16,295 nt of DNA from CAXQRU01 sp964226685 (GTDB lineage: Bacteria > Pseudomonadota > Gammaproteobacteria > Pseudomonadales > Cellvibrionaceae). Below are positions 6,644 to 12,974 of this stretch, one piece after another. Position numbers and translations under genes: made by a program. The notes under the pieces were generated by a model, which saw only the letters and a program-made list of their open reading frames with translations, was not told the DNA's origin and did no database searches. The stretch covers positions 1 through 16,295 of the forward strand of contig CAXQRU010000159.1 in NCBI GenBank assembly GCA_964226685.1, written 5' to 3'. The first letter of the stretch is position 1, and each line of letters begins with the position of its first letter.

Positions 6644-6811
6644 TTACTCTTGATATTTCACTTTAACTGTAAAGGTCGGTAAAGACCAAGGGCAACCGCC
6701 GCCCATTAGACCTGTACAACGGCCAGTATCGCCCTCGTAGGTATGAACGAAGTTTTCTCCATTCCAAGTCCACGTGCTGACTGACCAACAGTCACCAGCA
6801 CCCTCCTTTGA
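6644..6811 (-). pseudogene. C-terminal gene remnant (DUF1176-like) fused after the rnfH stop
   Basis: Immediately after the rnfH TAA, and in the same frame, 55 sense codons read like a genuine protein C-terminus and end at TAA (6646-6644). They contain GAGDCWSVSTWTWNGENF, then GDTGRCTG and PWSLPTFTVKV. The spacing of cysteines and tryptophans recalls the end of DUF1176 secreted proteins, from memory only. There is no start codon upstream in this frame before the rnfH stop. The simplest reading is that a deletion removed the 5' part of a neighbouring gene and left its tail. The rest of the gap holds nothing else. Confidence 0.6.
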
Positions 6812-7111
6812 TTAAGAACCCGCGGCCTTAGCCGCCCGCTTGCGCCTGGCCTCTTTCGGATCGGCGATCAGTGGGCGATAAATTTCCACTCGATCCATGG
6901 CTTTTAGCTCATGCTCCTTTGGCCCCTTGAGTGCCTGTCCAAAAATGCCCATCTTGGCCGTCGCCAGATCAATCTCTGGAAAATCCTCAAGCACCCCAGA
7001 AATTTCAACCGCATGATAAGCCGTCGTGCCAGGCTCAACCTCTAAACGATAGATTTTTTGGCGCTCAGGTAAAGCGTAAGCTACTTCCACCGGAATTAAT
7101 TCAGACTCCAT
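6812..7111 (-). CDS. rnfH: RnfH-family ubiquitin-like protein
   Basis: This 99-residue protein is a small beta-grasp protein of the RnfH (RatB, UPF0125) family. It contains IPVEVAYALPERQKIYRLEVEPGTT, then IFGQALKGPKEHELKAMDRVEIYRPLIADPKEARRKRA, the family's hallmark ending. Its exact role is unsettled. In E. coli it is encoded beside ratA. The ATG lies inside the end of ratA (11-base overlap), so the two are translationally coupled. The basic alanine/lysine tail is normal for the family. In E. coli and Pseudomonas the bamE/smpA gene is usually close by; here the next stretch is a gene remnant, which suggests local deletion. Confidence 0.93.
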   Translation of the reverse strand: MESELIPVEVAYALPERQKIYRLEVEPGTTAYHAVEISGVLEDFPEIDLATAKMGIFGQALKGPKEHELKAMDRVEIYRPLIADPKEARRKRAAKAAGS

Positions 7112-7535
7112 ATACCTGCCTCGCTCTTTCGCACAGGGCCTCTACCTGGTCATTGGCATTGTGTTCTATCCATTTCGTCAAGGCAAAGCTTAATAAAGGG
7201 TTAGATAATTTAAAAGTGATATCCAAACTCACCTCACACTGTCCTTCACCTTTATCCAAAAAACGCCAGTCTCCCTCAAAGTGTTTAAAGGGCCCCTTGA
7301 GCAGATGCATGTGCATTTGAGAAGGCGGATTCAACGTATTTCTAGTTCTGATGGTTTGCGAAATGCCCGATTTTTTCAACTCCAACTCAGCCACCAACTC
7401 CTTTTCCGATTGCTCAAGGACTTTGGCACTGACACAACCCGTCATATACTCCGGGTACGCTTCGATATCGTTAATTAGGTCGAACATTTGCTGCGCAGTG
7501 AAAGGCACCACCGCACTGTGAGAAACTTTTTTCAT
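7101..7535 (-). CDS. ratA: RatA-family START-domain protein
   Basis: This 144-residue protein belongs to the RatA / Coq10-like START superfamily. It begins MKKVSHSAVVPFTAQQMFDLINDIEAYPEYMTGCVSAKV and continues with DISFKLSNPLLSFAL-type strands ahead of the C-terminal helix. In E. coli RatA was described as a toxin that binds the 50S subunit and blocks 70S formation. Its relatives bind polyprenyl quinones, so a ubiquinone-related role is equally possible. It lies 21 bases after the SLC6-type transporter and overlaps rnfH, forming a - strand operon. The smpB gene lies beyond the transporter on the other strand. A GGAG element precedes the ATG at a rather long distance. Confidence 0.92.
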   Translation of the reverse strand: MKKVSHSAVVPFTAQQMFDLINDIEAYPEYMTGCVSAKVLEQSEKELVAELELKKSGISQTIRTRNTLNPPSQMHMHLLKGPFKHFEGDWRFLDKGEGQCEVSLDITFKLSNPLLSFALTKWIEHNANDQVEALCERARQVYGV

Positions 7536-7556
7536 GAAATTAAAGGTGCTCCATAA

Positions 7557-8951
7557 TTAATCTTTGGTCATCAAAGCAATCAAATCGAAACCCACCACAT
7601 TTGCAATAAGTAGAGTAAAAATACCTAGCAATATAACGGGGGACACATAGCGTAAAATCAACCAAATTAGGTTGATCAGCACTGGATTATCCTGATTTAA
7701 ACTGTCTTTAACATAGGCTTCTTTCATACGCCAGCCTACAAAAATCGCAATGGCAAGACCACCCAGAGGCAAAAGAATATTAGTAGTAATTAAATCAAGC
7801 CAATCAAAAAACGTTTTGTCATAGAGTGTGTATTTAGACCAATCATTAAAAGAAAGCACTGTCCCTAAACCAAGCGCCCATGCGAGCGCGCTAAAACCTA
7901 GTACGCCTCCCCAACGAGGGACATTAAATGACTCGTTAAGCCAAGCAACAGCAGGTTCCATTAAAGAAATGGCCGAACTTAAGGCGGCAATCGCAACCAA
8001 GACAAAAAATACCGTTGCAATCACAGTACTACCAGGCATGCCACCAAAGGCAACTGGGAGGCTCTGGAACAGGAGACCCGGGCCATCGCTAGCACTTAAA
8101 CCTTCATGGGCAAAAACAATCGAGAAAATAACAATACCGGCCACTAATGCCACCAAGGTATCAATAATGGCCACGCTTAGCACCACACGCCCAATCGGTG
8201 CTTTCTCAGGCAAGTAAGCACCGTAAGCCATAATAGCGCCCATCCCGAGGCTAAGGGTAAAAAACGCATGCCCAAATGCAACACCGACGGAATTCCAAGT
8301 GAGCTCTGAGATATCAAACTCAAATAAAAAGGCCATGCTCGCATGAAAGTTACCCTCAAAAAAGCTGTAGATCAAAAGGCCAATTAACATGAAAAATAAC
8401 AACGGCATTAACACTTTGACGGCATTGCCCAGACCCTTTTCAACACCAAAGCCAACCACCAGTAAAGATATGAGCATAAATACGCTATGCCAACCAATTA
8501 GAGTCCCTTTGCTTGCTAACATCGCTCCAAACACTTTACCGGACTCATCCGGGCTGATACTCGTGAACCCTCCTTGAACTGCTACCGAGATATAGTGCAA
8601 AGACCAACCGGCAATAACACTGTAAAAAGACAGAATCAACAATCCCGTGAAGACACCCATTATGCCCATCAGGGACCAATGTTTAGATAGTTGTGACTCA
8701 TTCGCTAAGCGCGTAACGGCCGCAATCGGATTCGATCGTGCACGACGGCCGATCAAAATCTCAGCCATCATGACCGGAATACCCACCAAAACAATACAGA
8801 AAAGATAGAGAACCAGAAATGCTGCGCCGCCATTTTCACCAAGGATATAGGGAAACTTCCACAAATTACCAAGGCCAACAGCCGAACCTGCCGCTGCCAT
8901 AATAAAAACCCAGCGACTGCGCCAAGTTGGGTGAGAAGAAACTGATGACAT
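7557..8951 (-). CDS. Sodium-dependent transporter, SLC6/NSS family
   Basis: This 464-residue membrane protein has the LeuT-type neurotransmitter:sodium symporter signature at its N-terminus. WRSRWVFIMAAAGSAVGLGN is followed by LWKFPYILGENGG, which is the unwound TM1 with its sodium and substrate site. About 11-12 hydrophobic segments follow, including the TM6-like FGHAFFTLSLGMGAIMAYGAYL and the TM8-like AIAALSSAISLMEP. It probably takes up an amino acid or similar solute with sodium at the inner membrane; the substrate cannot be read. The ATG at 8951 is chosen because the frame is open 58 codons further upstream, but that stretch would run into smpB. A G-rich site stands before the ATG. On the - strand TACAAT (8980-8975) is a possible -10. 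The gene lies between ratA and smpB, which are direct neighbours in E. coli. Confidence 0.93.
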   Translation of the reverse strand: MSSVSSHPTWRSRWVFIMAAAGSAVGLGNLWKFPYILGENGGAAFLVLYLFCIVLVGIPVMMAEILIGRRARSNPIAAVTRLANESQLSKHWSLMGIMGVFTGLLILSFYSVIAGWSLHYISVAVQGGFTSISPDESGKVFGAMLASKGTLIGWHSVFMLISLLVVGFGVEKGLGNAVKVLMPLLFFMLIGLLIYSFFEGNFHASMAFLFEFDISELTWNSVGVAFGHAFFTLSLGMGAIMAYGAYLPEKAPIGRVVLSVAIIDTLVALVAGIVIFSIVFAHEGLSASDGPGLLFQSLPVAFGGMPGSTVIATVFFVLVAIAALSSAISLMEPAVAWLNESFNVPRWGGVLGFSALAWALGLGTVLSFNDWSKYTLYDKTFFDWLDLITTNILLPLGGLAIAIFVGWRMKEAYVKDSLNQDNPVLINLIWLILRYVSPVILLGIFTLLIANVVGFDLIALMTKD

Positions 8952-9062
8952 AATGCCCCCCAGCAAAAACCAGCATTGTACAGACTTAAGCCGCCCTAAG
9001 AAAGGCAAGGTTTGATCCAGGTTTGAGTAAAGATACCGATACAACTGGCGAGCATTTTGCTC

Positions 9063-9068
9063 TATAAT
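9063..9068 (+). promoter_or_regulatory. -10 box very close to the smpB start
   Basis: TATAAT is a perfect -10 hexamer ending seven bases before the smpB ATG. If used, transcription would start at or within a base or two of the ATG and the mRNA would be leaderless. The -35 side is weak. No ribosome site exists between the box and the ATG. Confidence 0.5.
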
Positions 9069-9075
9069 CGCCGCC

Positions 9076-9552
9076 ATGGCAAAAAAGAAGAAAGTTCCAG
9101 ACAACGTTATCGTACAAAATCGCAAGGCGCGATTTGACTACCACATTGGCGAAATCGTAGAAGCGGGCGTCTCACTCATGGGTTGGGAAGTTAAAAGCCT
9201 GCGCGAAGGCAAAGTGCAATTAGTAGATAGCTATGTGTTTTTCAAAAATGGTGAAGCTTGGTTGTTAAACGCCCAAATCCAACCACTACCAACGGCATCG
9301 ACTCACTTTGTGACCGAACCCACTCGCCCTAGAAAGCTGCTGTTGAAAGCCAAAGAAATCAGCAAACTGCAGGCCGAGTGCGAACAAAAGGGCCACACTG
9401 CGGTTGCGCTCTCACTGTACTGGAAAGGTCACTTGGTCAAGTGCTCCATTGCTACCGCCAAGGGTAAACAACAACACGATAAACGTGAAACGGAAAAGAA
9501 TCGCGACTGGAATCGTCAAAAACAACGCATCATGCAACACGCCCAAAAATAG
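9076..9552 (+). CDS. smpB: SsrA-binding protein SmpB
   Basis: SmpB binds tmRNA and brings it to stalled ribosomes for trans-translation. The 158-residue length is typical. The oligonucleotide-binding core includes NRKARFDYHIGEIVEAGVSL, MGWEVKSLREGKVQL and SYVFFKNGEAWLLNAQI. The C-terminal tail KRETEKNRDWNRQKQRIM is the segment that enters the decoding and mRNA channel. The tmRNA gene itself is not in the window. The ATG at 9076 has no Shine-Dalgarno sequence; TATAAT lies just upstream, so leaderless translation is possible. It is divergent from the transporter-ratA-rnfH operon. The TSUP gene follows after six bases. Confidence 0.97.
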   Translation: MAKKKKVPDNVIVQNRKARFDYHIGEIVEAGVSLMGWEVKSLREGKVQLVDSYVFFKNGEAWLLNAQIQPLPTASTHFVTEPTRPRKLLLKAKEISKLQAECEQKGHTAVALSLYWKGHLVKCSIATAKGKQQHDKRETEKNRDWNRQKQRIMQHAQK

Positions 9553-9558
9553 CACCGT

Positions 9559-10317
9559 ATGAGCGGGCTACCTTTTTACTACTATATTTTTATTGGCATA
9601 TTGTTCATTTGGAGCGGCATCGTTCGCTCAGGGCTTGGCTTTGGCGGTGCGGTATTGTCACTCCCATTCCTACTTCTAATGGTAGATAACCCCCTAATTT
9701 TTTTACCGTTAATTTCCGTGCACTTACTGGTATTTGCCTCGCTGACCGTTTATCAAAATCAACGCAATGAGAGTACAGCTTCTGTCGATTGGAAATATCT
9801 GAAGTTTGCGCTCCTGGTGATGATTATTCCAAAGCTAATTGGCGTTTTTGGCTTGATCACCCTCGACAACACCCTGATGAGTGGCATCATCTTTGTCATT
9901 ATCAGTGCCTACAGTTTAAGCTATATTTTCAATAAACCGTTTAAAAGCACGACCCCTACCCTGGATATTTTATTTTTGGTCATTGGCGGCTATATCAGTG
10001 GCACATCTCTGATTGGCGCCCCATTAATTGTGGCGGTTTTCTCTAAGCATGTCTCTAAAGCACAATTAAGGGACACACTGTTTGTTTTATGGTTTGTCTT
10101 GGTCAGCATCAAATTAACCTCCTTTATTATTGCCGACATCGATTTACAACTGATTCACCACCTGTGGCTACTGCCCTGTGCAGGTATTGGCCACATCATT
10201 GGCTTAAAATTGCACAACCACCTGCAAAAAACCGACCCCGTGATTTTCTATCGTTGGCTGGGTGTTATATTGATAATCACAAGTCTCGCAGGCCTTTTGA
10301 AAACTTTAATGACTTAA
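9559..10317 (+). CDS. TSUP-family (TauE/SafE) membrane transporter
   Basis: This 252-residue protein has about eight hydrophobic helices in two half-repeats, as in the TauE/SafE (TSUP) family. The first half has GIVRSGLGFGGAVLSLPFLL near residues 20-39. The second half has GGYISGTSLIGAPLIVAVFS near residues 145-164. These are the glycine-rich repeat motifs of the family. Known members export or import sulfite, sulfonates, thiosulfate or small organic acids; the substrate here is not evident. It starts six bases after the smpB stop, without a strong ribosome site, so its translation may depend on smpB. A short AT-only inverted repeat (AAAAACT-AC-AGTTTTT, 10316-10331) overlaps its stop and may weakly terminate. 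Confidence 0.88.
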   Translation: MSGLPFYYYIFIGILFIWSGIVRSGLGFGGAVLSLPFLLLMVDNPLIFLPLISVHLLVFASLTVYQNQRNESTASVDWKYLKFALLVMIIPKLIGVFGLITLDNTLMSGIIFVIISAYSLSYIFNKPFKSTTPTLDILFLVIGGYISGTSLIGAPLIVAVFSKHVSKAQLRDTLFVLWFVLVSIKLTSFIIADIDLQLIHHLWLLPCAGIGHIIGLKLHNHLQKTDPVIFYRWLGVILIITSLAGLLKTLMT

Positions 10318-10380
10318 AAACTACAGTTTTTGTGATTTTGGACGATAATAATAAGGAGATATGTAAAAAGAGAGGGTATT

Positions 10381-10938
10381 ATGGAACCGCTTATTATCGA
10401 ACCTACCGCTCAAAGCACCTGGCACAGATTAGTCACAGAAGCCGCCGATTCAGCCGGTCAGAAACTGGATGAGGCCTGCGAAAGCTACCTAGTCTTTTTA
10501 CTGATGCGTTACCTGCAAAAACCCGAAATGGTGAAAACTGTTTTGGCTTTGCACTTTCTTAAGGGTTTGCGCAAACAAGGCCGCGTGCGTCAAGAGCATA
10601 TGCAAGATGTGGGTGATCAATGCTTGATTTTCGCGGGTCTCTTTCCTGAACAAGCCGAAAAGCGCCTGGTGAGTATTGATTATTTCGTCAAACTAGGCCG
10701 AAGCGCCTACAGCGTGGTTGCCGACCACGCCTCAAAAGGCTGGGCAAGCCTTTATCGCTCGCTATCAGAAACCTTTGTGATACTGGCCGATGTATTACAC
10801 GCAACCCGCTCGAATCCCGGCTCTATGTTGGCAATGGTGGAACGATACGCCAGAACCGGTAGCCTTTATGCGAAGGCGCGCGTTGAGCAAGAACATAATG
10901 TGACGGTGATTCCACATAGAGATTCGTTTAAACATTAA
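10381..10938 (+). CDS. Conserved hypothetical protein
   Basis: This 185-residue, mainly helical soluble protein matches a pattern I have seen as a hypothetical protein in gammaproteobacteria. It opens with IEPTAQSTWHRLVTEAADSA, then LDEACESYLVFLLMRYLQKP, DVGDQCLIFAGLFPEQAEKR and YFVKLGRSAYSVVADHA. It has no signal peptide, membrane helix or catalytic motif that I recognise. The start at 10381 is supported by GAGGG a few bases before the ATG. A stronger AAGGAG at 10353-10358 is followed two bases later by ATGTAA, a start-stop pair, and seems too far from the gene to serve it. It follows the TSUP gene and ends before a clear terminator, so it may be the last gene of the smpB transcript. Confidence 0.75.
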   Translation: MEPLIIEPTAQSTWHRLVTEAADSAGQKLDEACESYLVFLLMRYLQKPEMVKTVLALHFLKGLRKQGRVRQEHMQDVGDQCLIFAGLFPEQAEKRLVSIDYFVKLGRSAYSVVADHASKGWASLYRSLSETFVILADVLHATRSNPGSMLAMVERYARTGSLYAKARVEQEHNVTVIPHRDSFKH

Positions 10939-11023
10939 TTTATTGGTTTTGTGGCTTTAAATCCACATTGGTACAAGCTTGCGGTGTACTTATAGTGATC
11001 AGATTTACCAATTAAGTACTAGT

Positions 11024-11052
11024 GCTTGGCTGTATTTTGGCCAAGCGTTTTG
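11024..11052 (+). terminator. Rho-independent terminator
   Basis: GCTTGGC (11024-11030) pairs perfectly with GCCAAGC (11040-11046) around a nine-base loop and is followed by GTTTTG. It lies 85 bases after the hypothetical gene ending at 10938 and before the next start. A smaller TGTGG/CCACA pair lies at 10950-10967. Together they make up most of what can be seen in this gap. Confidence 0.6.
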
Positions 11053-11082
11053 ATCTATATAAACCTTTATGGAAGAAGACTA

Positions 11083-11142
11083 ATGGATAACATTAATCGT
11101 TTTTTACCCACGGCCAAAAATCCGGTTCTTATTCGTCAATAA
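11083..11142 (+). other. Displaced N-terminal segment of the next gene (probable frameshift)
   Basis: An ATG at 11083, with GGAAG seven bases before it, opens a 19-codon frame (MDNINRFLPTAKNPVLIRQ) that stops at 11140-11142. The long downstream frame, one base over, is also open from 11084 but has no start codon there. It reads RFLFVNNLVLLSMLGYF from 11123. Removing one base around AAAAATCCGG (11116-11125) joins the basic start to this hydrophobic segment. That would give a normal membrane-anchor or signal N-terminus and a protein of about 342 residues. This is the only good ribosome site for the locus. Confidence 0.55.
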
Positions 11143-11146
11143 CTTA

Positions 11147-12112
11147 GTGCTTTTATCGATGCTTGGATATTTTTCTGAAGATACAACCACTGATAAAGCG
11201 ACGGATATCACCAACTATATGACAGAAGCTTTATTAGCGGCGCCTTCCAACGATAAGAATACAAATAAAACATTAACGCAAACCGACGTTATTCATATTC
11301 TACGTCACTATACCCAGAGCCAGGAATTTTCTGAAACTCTAGCACAAGCAGAGACTCGCAAAATACAACAATACAATGACATTGAACAACAATTTACCAC
11401 GCTATCGGCCTCAGAACTTTATCAAACCATCATTCAAGCTGACACAGAATTTGAAAAACAAGCCGCAATCGATCAACTCTTAAGTCATGGGCTTAGAGAA
11501 TTAGAACCCGATGAGCTTAAAGATATTTTTATGACCATTGATGACAACATGAGGCGAACTGAAGTGCTGACCGTACTCATGGAAAAGGATGAAATTGAGG
11601 GTGTGGCCATTGCCAAGCAATTTATTGAAGGCGCATCGTATATACCGGATGAGCTTTATTCAAGGCTCTATCTCTCTGACCCTGACTACCTAACATCTTA
11701 CATAAACCAAATAGATATCAACACAACCAGCGACAACCATGGCCTATATATTTTTCTAGATCAAGAGCCCGAGCTATACAAAGCGTTTCTTAGTAAAAAT
11801 TTTGACACGCTCTTAGCCAGTAACAACGCTCAGGTTCTCAAAAAAAATGCTTACCCAGCCGACCTAGACATTAGTTACTCTCAACAAAAAACATTGACCC
11901 AATTGTTTGGTTCAAAAAACCATGCAAATCGAGAATTTGCACTAAGCATGGCCAACAATATAGATGACCCCAATTTGTTGTATGAAGCCTTTGGCAAACT
12001 AAACAGTAAGACTGAGCAACAACAATTTTTAGATATCCTCTTAAAAAATGAGGATAATATAGAAAAGCTCCGCTTGGCTGAAACTCTAAAGGGCCTCCAA
12101 GACCAGTACTAG
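11147..12112 (+). CDS. Helical protein of unknown function, probably missing its N-terminus
   Basis: I do not recognise this protein. As it stands it would start at GTG 11147 or ATG 11159, neither with a ribosome site. The frame encodes up to 321 residues, rich in Asp, Glu, Gln and Asn, nearly all predicted helix. Short motifs such as EFEKQAAIDQLLSHGLRELE, RTEVLTVLMEKDEIEGVAIA and NREFALSMANNIDDPNLLYE recall helical repeats (HEAT/TPR-like), but no repeat unit is certain. Only one cysteine-free, acidic, soluble domain is visible after the hydrophobic start. Base composition is AT-richer than the metabolic genes to the left, which suits an accessory gene. The hydrophobic stretch at the start and the frameshift nearby suggest the ancestral product was exported or anchored, with this domain in the periplasm. 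Confidence 0.6.
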   Translation: MLLSMLGYFSEDTTTDKATDITNYMTEALLAAPSNDKNTNKTLTQTDVIHILRHYTQSQEFSETLAQAETRKIQQYNDIEQQFTTLSASELYQTIIQADTEFEKQAAIDQLLSHGLRELEPDELKDIFMTIDDNMRRTEVLTVLMEKDEIEGVAIAKQFIEGASYIPDELYSRLYLSDPDYLTSYINQIDINTTSDNHGLYIFLDQEPELYKAFLSKNFDTLLASNNAQVLKKNAYPADLDISYSQQKTLTQLFGSKNHANREFALSMANNIDDPNLLYEAFGKLNSKTEQQQFLDILLKNEDNIEKLRLAETLKGLQDQY

Positions 12113-12240
12113 AGCGCATTTTTAGGCCATTTGACTTGAATAAAGGCTCATCTTTATATATCGTGTTAATGGTGAATGGCCCACCTAACCCTCCCGCCAT
12201 TCAAGCTTTCCAGCTGGTTTGACTTCCACCTCTAAATCTA

Positions 12241-12287
12241 AAGCCATATTTATAGCGATTGACACAGTTGCTATAGATATGACTTTA
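12241..12287. repeat. 17-bp imperfect inverted repeat
   Basis: AAAGCCATATTTATAGC (12241-12257) and GCTATAGATATGACTTT (12271-12287) pair at 15 of 17 positions. In RNA one mismatch becomes a G-U pair. The loop is 13 bases. It lies in the 233-base gap between the unknown helical protein and the small protein at 12346, about 50 bases before the latter's ribosome site. It could be an operator or a leader stem. Nothing else but the G/C hairpin at 12308-12321 is visible in the gap. Confidence 0.6.
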
Positions 12288-12304
12288 GCCATCGCTAGGT
12301 CATA

Positions 12305-12340
12305 CCTCCCCTATTTTGGGGTTCACGTCTTGTTAGGAGG
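12305..12340 (+). promoter_or_regulatory. Possible Shine-Dalgarno-masking leader
   Basis: CCTCC at 12305-12309 is complementary to GGAGG at 12336-12340, which is the core of the strong ribosome site of the gene at 12346. A competing hairpin CCCC-TATTTT-GGGG (12308-12321) would use the same C run and leave the site free. The two folds exclude each other, so translation could be switched. This is a pattern seen by eye, not folded. Confidence 0.35.
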
Positions 12341-12345
12341 ATAAG

Positions 12346-12549
12346 ATGAAAATCTGTGTTATCTTATTTGTATGTTTGGTGGTAGTGACTTATAAAAAAG
12401 AAGCACCGAATAACGCGATCTGCCAAGCTCGAATACTCGAGATGGTAGCACTTCAAAAAGCGCTTCCCGGAAAACGCGGAGAAGATCGTGTAATATCAAC
12501 TCAACAACTTGAAGTAGCAAGGCAGGAACTTAGCAGTTGTAGTACGTAG
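12346..12549 (+). CDS. Small membrane-anchored or secreted protein
   Basis: I do not recognise this 67-residue protein. It has a hydrophobic start ICVILFVCLVVVTY (residues 3-16) that could be a signal or anchor. There is no valid lipobox, because the residue before Cys10 is Val. A helical, charged region follows (ILEMVALQKALPGKRGED, then QQLEVARQELSSC). The start is well supported: AGGAGG lies five bases before the ATG, the best ribosome site in the window. The gene is 44 bases before a second small envelope protein of similar layout, Cys followed by Leu/Gln/Glu-rich helix, so the two may be functionally linked. Real expression is likely given the ribosome site. Confidence 0.6.
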   Translation: MKICVILFVCLVVVTYKKEAPNNAICQARILEMVALQKALPGKRGEDRVISTQQLEVARQELSSCST

Positions 12550-12593
12550 TAATGAAGTGCAGTAAAATTTTTTCATTTTATAGGGAAATAATT

Positions 12594-12863
12594 ATGATTA
12601 AGAAAACATTACTGATATTACTTATTGCCACCCTTTTTTCCTCGGCCTTGGCTGAGGAAATTGAGCCTAGATATTTAGGCCCTGAATGCAACACTGAAAT
12701 ATGTAGGCTTCAACAAATGGAGAAGCTGCAGCTTCAAGAGTTGAAGCTTTTGGACAAGACTCTTAAGGAATTCCCAAAAATGTGGATCGCCATCGGGCGA
12801 AAGCAGGAATTGCTGTTAGAAATCGAGGAGACTCGAAAAAGCATGCGTAAACTTAACAATTAA
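12594..12863 (+). CDS. Small periplasmic helical protein with signal peptide
   Basis: This is an 89-residue protein of unknown family. MIKKTLLILLIATLFSSALA is a classical Sec signal peptide, with predicted cleavage after Ala20 (ALA before EE). The mature part of about 69 residues has two close cysteines (GPECNTEIC), which could form a disulfide. It then runs as one long amphipathic helix rich in Leu, Glu and Lys (MEKLQLQELKLLDKTLKEF, then LLLEIEETRKSMRKL), likely a coiled coil. The ATG at 12594 is preferred to an in-frame ATG 42 bases upstream because AGGGA stands before it and because the signal peptide then begins correctly. A strong terminator follows, so this gene ends the unit begun at 12346. 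Confidence 0.7.
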   Translation: MIKKTLLILLIATLFSSALAEEIEPRYLGPECNTEICRLQQMEKLQLQELKLLDKTLKEFPKMWIAIGRKQELLLEIEETRKSMRKLNN

Positions 12864-12877
12864 CGCACACTTCCACC

Positions 12878-12908
12878 CAGTTCCCGCCATTTGCGGGAAC
12901 TGCTTTTT
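12878..12908 (+). terminator. Strong rho-independent terminator
   Basis: CAGTTCCCGC (12878-12887) pairs perfectly with GCGGGAACTG (12893-12902) around CATTT, followed by CTTTTT. It ends the small-protein unit and separates it from the protease gene. Confidence 0.88.
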
Positions 12909-12974
12909 ATCAAAGATTGTCGCACGCACTGGCTTTTGGCATACTCTCCAAAAAAATCACTATGGATTAACAAG

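Noticed and set aside
6719..6808. A GTG start after AGGAGG opening a 31-codon - strand ORF in another frame of the remnant.
   Set aside because: The AGGAGG belongs to the remnant's own codons and the product looks random, whereas the remnant frame is protein-like.
8952..9125. 58-codon upstream extension of the transporter frame.
   Set aside because: It would overlap the smpB start and lies before the conserved NSS N-terminus, while the ATG at 8951 fits the family.
12201..12293. 30-codon - strand ORF beginning MAKVISIATV.
   Set aside because: Its hydrophobic start comes from the inverted repeat, it has no ribosome site, and the rest does not resemble a protein.
12183..12338. ACCTAAC and GTTAGGA as ends of an integron attC site.
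   Set aside because: The second box lacks the final pyrimidine, the inner boxes do not pair, the length is excessive, and no integrase or other attC is present.
12891..12974. TTG start for the M50B-like protease adding 28 residues.
   Set aside because: The TTG lies inside the terminator hairpin and the added residues do not resemble a protein start.
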